Shown here in pieces: positions 39,150-47,824 of a DNA stretch of 64,000 bases. The notes below the pieces were generated by a model. The model worked only from the letters and a program-made list of their open reading frames with translations. It searched no databases and had not been told where the DNA came from. Position 1 is the stretch's first letter; each line of letters begins with the position of its first letter. The stretch comes from JAVJSF01 sp040219555 (GTDB lineage Bacteria; Actinomycetota; Thermoleophilia; Miltoncostaeales; Miltoncostaeaceae). The stretch covers positions 62,001-126,000 of the forward strand of contig JAVJSF010000015.1 of NCBI GenBank assembly GCA_040219555.1, in the 5' to 3' direction. Both the position numbers and the translations under genes were made by a program.

Positions 39150-39710
39150 GTGACCACCGACACCCCGCCCCCGCCCCCGCCGTCGTCCGGCGGCGCCTGG
39201 CTGCGTCCGGTCGCCCTCATCCTCGCGTGCCTGATCCTGGGCTTCGTGGGTGGATGGATCCTGCGCGGCGATGACGGCACGGTGACCGTGCTCGACACCG
39301 GCGCGCCGACGCCCACCGAGACGTCCGCCGGCAACGGGGACGCGCCGCCCGCCCCGGACGGGGAGGCCCCGAGCCCGCCGGCGACCACCGAGGAGCAGGA
39401 GCCGCCGCCGCCGCGCTCCCAGATCGCCTTGGTCGTCCTCAACGGGACCGACGTCGCCGGCCTGGCGGGCGACACCGCTCTGAAGGCCGAGAGCCTCGGC
39501 TATTCCGGCGTGGTGCCGGGCAACGCGCCCACCGGGACCACCCCGACCACGGTGTACTTCGCGGGGCCGGATGCGGAGCCCGCCGCCCGGCGCGTGGCCG
39601 CTGACCTCGAGTTCGAGGTGATCCGTGCGCTGCCGGCCGGCGGCGAGATCGCCACGGCAGCGCGGGATGCCGACCCAGAGGCCGACGTCGTGGTGGTGCT
39701 GGGGCCGTGA
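39150..39710 (+). CDS. Membrane-anchored LytR_C domain protein
   Basis: 186 aa. A Pro-rich start, one membrane helix (about residues 18-38), an acidic Pro/Thr linker and a LytR C-terminal domain (ALVVLNGTDVAGLAG...). Lone LytR_C proteins are common in actinobacteria next to envelope genes; function unknown. GTG start fits a TAACAT promoter. Confidence 0.75.
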   Translation: MTTDTPPPPPPSSGGAWLRPVALILACLILGFVGGWILRGDDGTVTVLDTGAPTPTETSAGNGDAPPAPDGEAPSPPATTEEQEPPPPRSQIALVVLNGTDVAGLAGDTALKAESLGYSGVVPGNAPTGTTPTTVYFAGPDAEPAARRVAADLEFEVIRALPAGGEIATAARDADPEADVVVVLGP

Positions 39711-39726
39711 GCCCCGGGCGGGGCCC

Positions 39727-42297
39727 GTGGCGGCCGCGGGGGTGAACGCGGCCGGCGGCGGGGATCTGCCGCGGATCGGACTGCGGCTGCCCCAGTACGG
39801 CGGCGGGTGGTCCGAGATCGTGGCCGCCGCGCGGGCGGGGGCGGAGCGTGGCGTCCACTCGCTGTGGGTCAACGACCACCTGATGTCCCCCGGCCGGACG
39901 CCCGCCGAGCCTGCCTTCGACGCCCTCACCACCCTCGCGGCGCTGGCACCCCTGGTGGAGGGGCCCCGCCTCGGGGTGGCGGTGCTGTCGGCCACCCACC
40001 GCCCGGCGGCGCTCGCGGCGAAGGCGGCCACACTCATCGACGTCATCTCGTCCGGCCGCATGGTGGTGGGCCTCGGCGCGGGATCGCACCGGGCCGAACA
40101 TGCGGCCTACGGCATCCGCTTCCCCCCGGGGCGCGAGCGGACCGCCGGCGCGCTCGACGCGCTGCGGGTGATGAGGGCGATGTTCGGCTCGCCCGGCGGC
40201 GCCGACCTCCCCGGGTACCTGGCCGGCGCCCCCAACCTGCCCGGCCCGGTCCAGGCCGGCGGCCCGCCGATCTGGCTCGCGGCGCACGGACCCCGGCTGC
40301 TGGCACACGCCGGTCGCGAGGCCGACGGCATCGTGGCGGCATTCGCGGGCCCCGGCGAGATCGCGCGGCGCCTCGCGATCGCGCGGTCGGCACGCCCCGA
40401 CGGTCTCCCCCCGCTGGAGTGCGCGCTCTACACCTACGCACTGGCGTCCGCGTCGGAGGCGGAGGCGCACCGCTGGCTGGAGCCCGAGGCCGCGCATCTC
40501 GGCACCACGCCGGCAGCTCTGGTGCGCTGGCTGCGCACCACGGGAATCGTCGGCCGGCCCGGTGAGTTGCGGGCAGCCCTGGCCGCCCACGCGGCGGCCG
40601 GGGTGACCGAGGCGATATTGGTGCTCCCCTCGCGCGTCCCGCCCGAGGCTCAGGAGGCCCTGCTCGATGCCGTGGCGGCACCCCGTGGCGCCCGGGCGGG
40701 CGGCGATACCGCCGCCTCGACACCGCCGGCGCCCCTGATGCCCCAGGGCCCCGGCCCGCGCCCCGCGCCGGCCTCCGCCGACGAGCGTCCGCACGCGCGG
40801 CACAACCTGACCCATCTGCTGGTGGGGCGGTGGATCGACGAGGGGTCGGGCTCCCGGGCCGCGGCGGTGGACGACGCCGGCTCGTGGACCTACGCCGACC
40901 TCGACGGCGCGGCCGCCCACGCCGCCGGCGCGCTGACCCGCGCCGGCGTGCGCCGGGGGGAGCGCGTGGCCGTGGTGCTGCGCGACGGGCGTCCCTGGCT
41001 GGCCGCCTTCCTGGGCGCGGCGCGCCTGGGGGCGGTCCCCGTACCCCTCGACCCGGGGGGCGATCCGGCCCGCCTGGCCGACGTGCTGGACGACTGCGGG
41101 CCGACGGCGATGGTGGCCGAGGCGGAGGCCGCGCGCGCGGTGCGCACTCCGGAGGGCTGCGCCCTCCTCGCGCCCGGCGACCTCCCGGGGGGCCCGCCCA
41201 TGGCCGTTGCGCCGGTCCATCCGGGCGACCTGGCCTACCTGGTCTACTCGTCCGGCAGCACCGGGAGGCCCAAGGGGGCCATGCACTCCCATGCCGACAT
41301 GCGCACCGGCATCGAGACCTACGCGGCCCAGGTGCTCGGCCTCGGCCCCGGGGACCGCTGCCACTCGGCCGCCCGCCTGTTCACCTCCCTGGGCTTCGGC
41401 AACGGGTTCTTCCGGGTCCTGGGCCGCGGCGCGACGGCCGTCTTCGACCCGGTCGCCCCCACCCCGCGGTCGGTGCTGGGCACGCTCGCGCGCCACCGGG
41501 TGAGCGTCCTCACCGCCGTGCCCACCATGTGGGCCCAGTTGGCCCGCTTCCTGGCACGCCATCCCCAGCCTGAGGCCTTCGCGGGCCTGCGCATCGGGGT
41601 CTCCTCGGGCGACACCCTGCCGGCACCGGTCGCCCGACGCCTGCGCAACGATCTCGGCGTGGACCTGGTCGAGGGGCTGGGGTGCTCGGAGTGCTCGAAC
41701 ATCGTCATCTCCACCCGGCCCGGCGAGCACATGCCCGGGCGGCTGGGGCGGGCCGTGCCCGGGGTGGAGATCCGTGTGGCCGACGAACGGGGGGTCGCCG
41801 TCGGCGAGGGCGAGCCCGGGCGCCTGTGGATCCGCAGCGATTCGAACACCAGCGGCTACTGGCGCCGGCCGGCGGCGACGCGCGAGGTGGTCTTCGGCCC
41901 GTGGCTGCGGATGGGCGACGTGCTGATGGAGCGCGGCGGCGTCTACCGCCACATGGGGCGCTCGGACGACCTGTTCAAGGTCGACGCCCGCTGGGTGAGT
42001 CCCACGGCGGTCGAGGCGGTGATCCTCGACCACGAGGGCGTGGAGGAGGTGGGGGTGGTGGCGCTGCCGGACGAGGGAGGCCTGGCGCGCGCGGCCGCCT
42101 TCGTGGTGCCCACCAGCGGCTGGCTGGACGAGCGCGCCCAGCGGTCGATCCGCCGGCGGGTCTCGCACGCCCTGGGCCACCACTGCGCCCCGCAGCGCGT
42201 TGTGGCCGTGGCACGCCTACCGAGGCTGCCCTCGGGCAAGCTCGACCGCCGGCGCCTGCGCGAGGCCGAGAGCCACGGGTTCACCGCGACGCCCTGA
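39727..42297 (+). CDS. Fusion of LLM-class flavin-dependent oxidoreductase and benzoate-CoA-ligase-like AMP-forming ligase
   Basis: 856 aa in one uninterrupted frame. Residues about 14-325 are a luciferase-like monooxygenase (RIGLRLPQYGGG, LWVNDHLMSP, GLGAGSHRAEHAAYGI, APPIWLAAHG-like PPIWLAAHG), as in F420- or FMN-dependent LLM enzymes. A Pro/Ala linker of about 45 residues follows. Residues about 371-850 are an ANL ligase: A3 YSSGSTGRPKG at 507, GLGCSECSNIVIS, GRSDDLFKVDARWVSP and the catalytic Lys in PSGKLDRRR. The closest subgroup by motifs is benzoate-CoA ligase. GTG 39742 is an alternative start. No carrier-protein domain is present. An internal ATG in the linker (40738) exists, but no stop separates the halves. 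Confidence 0.88.
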   Translation: MAAAGVNAAGGGDLPRIGLRLPQYGGGWSEIVAAARAGAERGVHSLWVNDHLMSPGRTPAEPAFDALTTLAALAPLVEGPRLGVAVLSATHRPAALAAKAATLIDVISSGRMVVGLGAGSHRAEHAAYGIRFPPGRERTAGALDALRVMRAMFGSPGGADLPGYLAGAPNLPGPVQAGGPPIWLAAHGPRLLAHAGREADGIVAAFAGPGEIARRLAIARSARPDGLPPLECALYTYALASASEAEAHRWLEPEAAHLGTTPAALVRWLRTTGIVGRPGELRAALAAHAAAGVTEAILVLPSRVPPEAQEALLDAVAAPRGARAGGDTAASTPPAPLMPQGPGPRPAPASADERPHARHNLTHLLVGRWIDEGSGSRAAAVDDAGSWTYADLDGAAAHAAGALTRAGVRRGERVAVVLRDGRPWLAAFLGAARLGAVPVPLDPGGDPARLADVLDDCGPTAMVAEAEAARAVRTPEGCALLAPGDLPGGPPMAVAPVHPGDLAYLVYSSGSTGRPKGAMHSHADMRTGIETYAAQVLGLGPGDRCHSAARLFTSLGFGNGFFRVLGRGATAVFDPVAPTPRSVLGTLARHRVSVLTAVPTMWAQLARFLARHPQPEAFAGLRIGVSSGDTLPAPVARRLRNDLGVDLVEGLGCSECSNIVISTRPGEHMPGRLGRAVPGVEIRVADERGVAVGEGEPGRLWIRSDSNTSGYWRRPAATREVVFGPWLRMGDVLMERGGVYRHMGRSDDLFKVDARWVSPTAVEAVILDHEGVEEVGVVALPDEGGLARAAAFVVPTSGWLDERAQRSIRRRVSHALGHHCAPQRVVAVARLPRLPSGKLDRRRLREAESHGFTATP

Positions 42298-42313
42298 GCC
42301 GGAGTCAGGCCCC

Positions 42314-42337
42314 GCCGCCCGGGTGCACCCGGGCGGC
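42314..42337. terminator. Perfect 24-bp palindrome between convergent genes
   Basis: GCCGCCCGGGTGCACCCGGGCGGC lies between the ligase-fusion stop and the end of the next, convergent gene. A bidirectional terminator is likely. Confidence 0.5.
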
Positions 42338-42348
42338 CACCGGGATGC

Positions 42349-42885
42349 TCACGTCCGCCCTCCCGCGCCGCGTCGTGGGCCCGGGACCGCGGGGCCGGCG
42401 CAGGACTCGTCGAAGGCCAGCCTCAGCGTGCGCGTGAGGTTGCGGACCGGTCCCGGGCGGACCCAGGTGAGGCGCACCTGGAGGTTCCAGTCGCGCTGGG
42501 AGGAGACATTGTCGGTGAGGATCTGGAACACGAGGCTGTAGCGGCGGTTCTGCAGCAGGCGCGTCGTCTTCACCGACCGGAAGGAGCGGGTGAAGTTGAG
42601 CCCGGCGGTGGTCGGGATCAGGCGGGCCTTGGCCTCCATGTGGGTGGCCCAGTCGCGCCCGGTGATGCCGTCGTCGTTGACGACGACCATGCGCACGCGG
42701 ACGCGGGCGCGTACGGTGTTCGACGGCCCCGGCACGCACTGCACCGACAGCACGCGGTGGGCGTGGATCAGGTCGGGCGCCCGCGCGACGGCCGGGTCGG
42801 CGGGTGCGCCGGGCACCAGCACCCCCACCGCGGCCGCGGCCGCGATCAACGCCCCACGCGCCCCGCCCGTCGCCACGACGCTCAT
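42349..42885 (-). CDS. Secreted protein of unknown function
   Basis: 178 aa. Signal peptide (about residues 1-33) and a beta-rich domain with one Cys in the mature N-terminus (LSVQCVPGPS) and another near the end (DESCAG), which may form a disulfide. An Arg-rich C-terminus. ATG 42885 has GGAGG seven bases before it. I do not recognise the family. Confidence 0.65.
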   Translation of the reverse strand: MSVVATGGARGALIAAAAAVGVLVPGAPADPAVARAPDLIHAHRVLSVQCVPGPSNTVRARVRVRMVVVNDDGITGRDWATHMEAKARLIPTTAGLNFTRSFRSVKTTRLLQNRRYSLVFQILTDNVSSQRDWNLQVRLTWVRPGPVRNLTRTLRLAFDESCAGPAVPGPRRGAGGRT

Positions 42886-42943
42886 CGCCGGCCCTCCGCC
42901 GCACCCTGTGTGGACGCGATCAGACACCCGGACGGGGTGCCGG

Positions 42944-43840
42944 TCAAGTCCCCCGCGACGCGGCTCGGTCCGTCAGGCCGCCCAGGAAGTCGATCAGCAA
43001 CTCGTTGACCCGGTCCGGGGCCTCCTGCTGCACCCAGTGGCTCACCCCGGGAAGACGCTCGATCCGCAGCGGGCCGGTGACCGTCTGCGCCGAGCCCACC
43101 AGCAGCTCCTCGCCCATGTAGGCGTCGGCCTGGCCCCAGATGATCATGGTGGGCACCGTGATCTCGGGAGGGTCGGGCGGAGGCTTCAGCATGGCCGCCG
43201 GCGGCATGTTGGCCCGGTAGTAGTTCAGCGCGGCGGTCAGGGCGCCGTCGCCGGACAGGGCCTCGATGAAGACGGCCCGGTCCTCGGGCGGGAACGCCCC
43301 GGGGGCGGCGGTGTCGAAGACGAACTCGCGCAGGTTGCGGAAGTCGTCGGCCGACAGCCACGCCTCGGCCACGCCGGCGAACTGGAACATGTACATGTAC
43401 CAGCTCTTGGCCCGCTGCTCGGGGTCCTCCCGGCGCAGCCTCGCCGACACCGGCCCCTGGGGGGCGTTGAGGATCGTCAGCGAGCGCACCATGTCGGGCA
43501 GGTTGCCCGCCAGCCCCCAGGCCAGCCCGCCACCCCAGTCGTGGCCGACGACATGTGCGCTGTCGTGACCCAGGGCGCGGATGAGGCCCGCGATGTCGCC
43601 CACCAGCTTCGGCGCCAGATAGGCGTCGACGGCCCCGGGGCGGTCCGAGCGCCCGTAGCCGCGCAGGTCCGGAGCCACGGCGTGGTAGCCGGCGGCCGCC
43701 AGGGCGTCCACCTGATGGCGCCAGGAGTACGAGAGCTCGGGGAAGCCGTGCAGCAGGATCACCGGCTCGCCCTCGCCGGCCTCGCGCACCGCCAGGCGCA
43801 CCTCGCCCACGTCCACTCGCCGCATCGCCGTGTCCGCCAC
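42944..43840 (-). CDS. Alpha/beta hydrolase (epoxide-hydrolase-like)
   Basis: 298 aa. HGFPELSYSWRHQ (oxyanion HGxP), nucleophile Asp in GHDWGGGLAWG, a cap domain with two Tyr (SWYMYM and NYYRANMPP), and the late His in GVSHWVQQEAP: the set seen in soluble epoxide hydrolases and haloalkane dehalogenases. The cap Tyr pair favours epoxide hydrolase. GTG 43840 with GGGAG upstream. Confidence 0.85.
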   Translation of the reverse strand: MADTAMRRVDVGEVRLAVREAGEGEPVILLHGFPELSYSWRHQVDALAAAGYHAVAPDLRGYGRSDRPGAVDAYLAPKLVGDIAGLIRALGHDSAHVVGHDWGGGLAWGLAGNLPDMVRSLTILNAPQGPVSARLRREDPEQRAKSWYMYMFQFAGVAEAWLSADDFRNLREFVFDTAAPGAFPPEDRAVFIEALSGDGALTAALNYYRANMPPAAMLKPPPDPPEITVPTMIIWGQADAYMGEELLVGSAQTVTGPLRIERLPGVSHWVQQEAPDRVNELLIDFLGGLTDRAASRGT

Positions 43841-43921
43841 CGCCGCTCCCCCGCGTCGTCGTTCCGGGAGCGGACACGCTAGCGGGAACCGGTGGGACGT
43901 AGGTCGCCGTTCTGCGGCTGG

Positions 43922-43927
43922 CATCCT
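43922..43927 (+). promoter_or_regulatory. Candidate -10 of a leaderless ABC-exporter transcript
   Basis: CATCCT lies six bases before ATG 43934; no ribosome binding site is visible. Confidence 0.3.
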
Positions 43928-43933
43928 GTGACT

Positions 43934-44893
43934 ATGACCACACTCGCCACACTCAGGGGCGTGAGCAAACGCTACGGCGGCAAGGCCGTGGTGGACGACC
44001 TCACCCTCGACATCCCGGAGGGGGCCGTTACCGGCCTGCTGGGTCCGAACGGCGCCGGCAAGACGACGGCGATCCGGATGCTGCTGGGTCTGGCCGCCCC
44101 CAGCGCCGGCGACGTCGATCTGCTGGGGGCCCGCCCCGGCTCGGGTGGCTTCGCGGAGGCGGTGCGCACGGTCGGCTCGCTCATCGAGGGCCCCGCCCTC
44201 TACTCGCGGGCCTCGGCGCGGGACAACATGCGCATCGAGGTCGCGGCGCGGGGCCTGGATGCCGGCTCCGGCCACATCGACGAGTTGCTGAAGTTCGTGG
44301 GCCTCGCCGAGCACGCCCGCGGACGGCCGCGCACCTTCTCCCTGGGGATGCGCCAGCGCCTGGGACTGGCGCTGGCCCTGCTCGGCGAGCCGCGCCTGGT
44401 GGTGCTGGACGAGCCCACCAACGGGCTCGACCCGGCCGGCATCGCCGAGGTCCGCACGCTAATCGCCCGCCTGCCGGCCCGCGGCACCTCTGTGCTGGTC
44501 TCCTCGCACCAGCTCAGCGAGGTGCAACTGATGTGCGACCGGGCGGTCATCATCAATCGCGGCCGCCACATCGCCGAGGGGACGATGGACGAACTGGTCG
44601 GCGGCCCGGGCTGCTACGCGGTGGAGGTGGCACCCCACGAGCAGGAGCCGGCAGCCGGCCTGCTGCGCGAGGCGGGCCTGACCGCGTCCGCCCGCGGGGA
44701 CCGCGCGCTGGATGTGGGCGGTGAGATCGCGGACGGCTCGGTGATCAGCCGCGCCCTGGCGCGCGGCGACATCCACGTGCGCGCCCTCACACCCCGCGCG
44801 ACGAGCCTCGAGGAGGTCTTCCTGTCTCTCACCACGGACGCCGCGCCTCCGCCTCCACCGCCTCCGCCCGCGACCCCGGAGGTCGCGCGATGA
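43934..44893 (+). CDS. ABC exporter ATPase
   Basis: 319 aa. Walker A GPNGAGKTT, signature FSLGMRQRLGLALALL, Walker B LVVLDEPTNGLD, H-loop SSHQLSE. A C-terminal DUF4162-like tail ends in a Pro run. ATGA overlap with the permease gene. This resembles two-gene drug/bacteriocin exporters (DrrA/CcmA-like). Substrate unknown. Confidence 0.88.
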   Translation: MTTLATLRGVSKRYGGKAVVDDLTLDIPEGAVTGLLGPNGAGKTTAIRMLLGLAAPSAGDVDLLGARPGSGGFAEAVRTVGSLIEGPALYSRASARDNMRIEVAARGLDAGSGHIDELLKFVGLAEHARGRPRTFSLGMRQRLGLALALLGEPRLVVLDEPTNGLDPAGIAEVRTLIARLPARGTSVLVSSHQLSEVQLMCDRAVIINRGRHIAEGTMDELVGGPGCYAVEVAPHEQEPAAGLLREAGLTASARGDRALDVGGEIADGSVISRALARGDIHVRALTPRATSLEEVFLSLTTDAAPPPPPPPPATPEVAR

Positions 44894-45597
44894 GAGCCGA
44901 ACTGCTGAAGCTGCGCACGCTGCCCACACCTCGCTGGACGGCGCTCGGCACCCTGGGAGTGCTGGCGGTCACCATCGTGATCGGCATCTTCTCGGGCGTC
45001 GGCCCCGTGGACGACGCCGCCCTCGCGCTGGGCGCCGAGCTACCCACGGCGGTCGCCGCCGTCATCCTCGGCACGTGGATCGTGGGGGTCGAGTACGGCC
45101 AGAACACGATGCACCGCACGCTCACGGCCGAGCCGCGGCGCATCCGGCTCATCGCCGCGAAGGCCGCGGCCGGGCTGATCGCGACGCTCGCGCTCACCGC
45201 GCTGGTGTTCGCCATCGCCGCCGCGACGCTCCCGGCCATCGCGGGCGCGCACGACCAGACCCTCACCGCGGAGACGGTGATGCGGCACGGCGTGGCGGCG
45301 CTGATCGCCAACGGCGCGCTCGGGCTGCTGGCCACCGGTATCGGGCTGCTGGTGCGCAGCATGGCCGGCGCGGTCACCATCGCGCTGGTCTGGGCGTTCG
45401 TCATCGACTCGGCGCTCACCGCCGTCCCGCGCGCCGGCGAGTGGACCGGTCAGAACGCTTCGTTCGAGCTGTGGGAGGTCATCACGCAGCAGCCCGGGGC
45501 GGACGTGGACGTGCTGCGCGCGAGCCTGGTGCTGGTGGCCTGGGTGGGTGCATTCCTGCTGGCGGGAGGCCTGAACTTCGTCCGCCGGGACGCCTGA
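44890..45597 (+). CDS. ABC exporter permease
   Basis: 235 aa, six hydrophobic segments. N-terminal MRAELLKLRTLPTPRWTALG is typical of ABC-2 type permeases (ELxKxRxxR). Pairs with the upstream ATPase by ATGA overlap. Confidence 0.82.
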   Translation: MRAELLKLRTLPTPRWTALGTLGVLAVTIVIGIFSGVGPVDDAALALGAELPTAVAAVILGTWIVGVEYGQNTMHRTLTAEPRRIRLIAAKAAAGLIATLALTALVFAIAAATLPAIAGAHDQTLTAETVMRHGVAALIANGALGLLATGIGLLVRSMAGAVTIALVWAFVIDSALTAVPRAGEWTGQNASFELWEVITQQPGADVDVLRASLVLVAWVGAFLLAGGLNFVRRDA

Positions 45598-45617
45598 GGG
45601 GAGCCGGCGGGGGGCGA

Positions 45618-46142
45618 CTATCCGGCGATCGTCAACTCTGGCGAGCGGGCCGTCACCCGATCGTGGTCGGGCGGCTCGACCGCGTCGTCGCCGAGGGTGA
45701 CATCGGCGACGACGCGGTACGTGCCCGGGGCAAGGCCGGGCGGGAGGGTTATCCGCCACTCGCGAGGGTCGGCGTAGGCGATTGCGAAGATGGGCAGGCT
45801 CTCGCCGATCGGCGCGTGGCGCCCGGGGTTGGACGGATCGCCGAGGCTGAGGCGATGGGTGGGCTCCCACGCTCCCTCCGGGCCCCGCCGTTGGAGTGTG
45901 GCCCCCAGCCCGTATTCGTACGGTGCATCGCCCGTCGCGACCACCCTCAGGCCGAGGACGGACCCGGGCCGCGCCGTCGTGGGCGATACCTGCAGCGCCA
46001 CGCGCCGCTCGGTGGACGGGTCCGGGGCCGAGGACCCTCCGCCGTTCCCGCCGCAGGCCGCCGCCGCCGCGAGCAGGGCCGCCACCAGGAGGATCGTCGC
46101 CGTACGCGCAACGGGACCGGCGATGGTCGCCCTTCGTCGCAT
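45618..46142 (-). CDS. Lipoprotein with Ig-like domain
   Basis: 174 aa. Lipobox AAAC after a hydrophobic stretch, a Gly/Ser linker, then a beta-sandwich with ITLPPGLAPGTYRVVADV, as in intracellular proteinase inhibitor/BsuPI-like or immunoglobulin-type domains. Function unknown. It ends convergently against the ABC permease. Confidence 0.65.
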   Translation of the reverse strand: MRRRATIAGPVARTATILLVAALLAAAAACGGNGGGSSAPDPSTERRVALQVSPTTARPGSVLGLRVVATGDAPYEYGLGATLQRRGPEGAWEPTHRLSLGDPSNPGRHAPIGESLPIFAIAYADPREWRITLPPGLAPGTYRVVADVTLGDDAVEPPDHDRVTARSPELTIAG

Positions 46143-46172
46143 CCGGCAGAACGTAGCGCGGCGGGGCCCGCC

Positions 46173-46826
46173 CTAGGAACCACGCGCGTGCGGAGCGACC
46201 CGCCGCTCCAGGCCGTCCAGGAGGGCGTCCAGCGAGAGTGCGAACAGGGCGTCGTCGTCCGGGTCGCCGGCCATTCCCTCCACCAGACGCGCCAGGCGCG
46301 GCAGTCCGGCCTCGCGCAGGCCGGCCGCGGCCGGCGGATCGGCGGCAGGCGGCGCGCCGGCGCCGGCCAGGCTGAACCCCACCACGAAGCGGGCCATCGC
46401 CCGCAGCACCAGCGCGGCGTCCGCCGGGCTCATGCCGGAGCGCTCGAGCATGGTCAGCGCCTCCTCCACCCGTTCCCGGCCGGTGGCGTACGAGGTGGCC
46501 GCCCGGGTGGCCAGCAGGGGCACCACCGCCGGGTGGCGCGCCAGCACGGCCCGGTAGCCGAGCGCCCAGGCCCGCATGCCGGCCCGCCACGAGCCGCCGC
46601 CGGGAGGTCGCGGGGTCTCGTCCAGTAACAGCGCGACCACCCCGTCCAGGATGTCGTCCTTGTCGTCCACGTGCCGGTAGAGCGACATGGGGCGCGTGCC
46701 CATCTGCGCGGCGAGGGCGCGGATGGACAGGGCCGCGACGCCGCGGGCATCGATCAGCGCCAGGGCCGCCGCGCAGATGGCCGGGCGGCTGAGGCCGGGG
46801 CGGTCGGTGGGAGGGGTGGACGCCAT
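46173..46826 (-). CDS. TetR-family repressor
   Basis: 217 aa. N-terminal helix-turn-helix (residues about 14-60: ALSIRALAAQMGTRPMSLYRHVDDKDDIL) and a TetR_C ligand domain. It is divergent from an SDR gene, and two identical palindromic sites lie between them, so it almost certainly represses itself and the SDR. Confidence 0.87.
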   Translation of the reverse strand: MASTPPTDRPGLSRPAICAAALALIDARGVAALSIRALAAQMGTRPMSLYRHVDDKDDILDGVVALLLDETPRPPGGGSWRAGMRAWALGYRAVLARHPAVVPLLATRAATSYATGRERVEEALTMLERSGMSPADAALVLRAMARFVVGFSLAGAGAPPAADPPAAAGLREAGLPRLARLVEGMAGDPDDDALFALSLDALLDGLERRVAPHARGS

Positions 46827-46830
46827 GGCT

Positions 46831-46869
46831 GCGTACAGTGTACGCTACCGCCCTGCGTACAGCGTACGC
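46831..46869. promoter_or_regulatory. Tandem TetR operators
   Basis: Two copies of GCGTAC-AGY-GTACGC at 46831-46845 and 46855-46869, centre to centre 24 bases, between the divergent TetR gene (start 46826) and the SDR gene (start 46896). Each copy has perfect six-base arms. Spacing of slightly over two helical turns suggests cooperative dimers on the same face. Confidence 0.8.
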
Positions 46870-46895
46870 CGACCGTCACCACCCCGGAGACCACC

Positions 46896-47774
46896 ATGAC
46901 CGACACCGCCACCCCCGCCCAGCTCTTCGACCTCACCGGCCGCACGGCTCTTGTCACCGGCGCCTCGTCGGGTCTGGGGGTCACCTTCGCCCGCACGCTG
47001 GCCGCGGCCGGGGCCAACGTCGTCCTGGCCGCCCGCCGCACCGACCGCCTGGAGGCCCTGGCCGCGGAGCTTACGGCGGCCGGCCCGGGCGCGGCTCTGG
47101 CCGTCACCTGTGATGTCACCGACCCGGATCAGAACGAGGCCGCCGTGGCCGCGGCCGTTGAGCGCTTCGGCGGCCTGGACATCGCCGTGGCCAACGCCGG
47201 CGCGGTACTGGAGGGCTTCTCACTGCCCGAGCGCATGCCGCCGGCGATGTGGGCCGGCTCGATCGACGTCAACCTGTCGGGCACCTGGTACACCTGCCAG
47301 TCGGCGGGACGCCACATGCTGTCCCGGGGCGGCGGCTCGATCATCGTCATCAGCTCCTACACGGGCATGGCCGGCGTGCCGAACTTCCCGCCCGCCTACC
47401 AGGCCGCCAAGGCCGCGACCATCAACATCACCCAGTCGCTGGCGGCCTCGTGGGGCGACCGGGGCGTGCGCGTCAACGCCATCTGCCCGGGCTGGTTCCC
47501 CAGCGAGATGACCGACGCCGTGCTGGCCGCGCCGATCTGGAACGACCGGATCACGTCCCACGCGCCGATGGGCCGCACCGGCGACCCCGCCGAGCTGGCC
47601 GGCCCGCTGCTGCTGCTGGCCTCGGACGCGAGCAGCTACATGACCGGCAGCGTCACCGCGGTGGACGGCGGCACCTCGGCCGTGGTGGGCACCGACCCCT
47701 ACACGCCCGAGCTGTTCGGCCTGCACCAGGCCGTGATGGGCGACCTCGGCGCGCCCATCACCCCGGAAGTCTGA
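46896..47774 (+). CDS. Short-chain dehydrogenase controlled by the divergent TetR
   Basis: 292 aa. ALVTGASSGLGVTFA, VANAGAV, Ser pair in VISSYTG, YxxxK as YQAAK, and a C-terminal GGTSAV motif. Belongs to the 3-oxoacyl reductase-like group. ATG 46896 with GGAGA six bases before. Probably induced by the TetR ligand. Confidence 0.87.
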   Translation: MTDTATPAQLFDLTGRTALVTGASSGLGVTFARTLAAAGANVVLAARRTDRLEALAAELTAAGPGAALAVTCDVTDPDQNEAAVAAAVERFGGLDIAVANAGAVLEGFSLPERMPPAMWAGSIDVNLSGTWYTCQSAGRHMLSRGGGSIIVISSYTGMAGVPNFPPAYQAAKAATINITQSLAASWGDRGVRVNAICPGWFPSEMTDAVLAAPIWNDRITSHAPMGRTGDPAELAGPLLLLASDASSYMTGSVTAVDGGTSAVVGTDPYTPELFGLHQAVMGDLGAPITPEV

Positions 47775-47783
47775 CCCCGGGAA

Positions 47784-47824
47784 CCCGGCGCCGGCGTCCC
47801 CGATACGGGGGCGCCGGCGCCGGG
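47784..47824. terminator. Strong bidirectional terminator
   Basis: 18-bp GC-rich stem (one G-T pair) with loop GATAC between the convergent SDR and znuC ends. The stem ends at the base before the znuC stop codon. Confidence 0.7.

Noticed and set aside
39439..42183. 914-codon minus-strand frame opposite the LLM-ligase fusion
   Set aside because: Antisense shadow without recognisable domains; the fusion has complete motifs.
39727..42297. Two separate genes, an LLM enzyme and a ligase
   Set aside because: No stop codon separates them. An internal ATG at 40738 exists, but it lies inside one continuous frame, so a fusion is the simpler reading.
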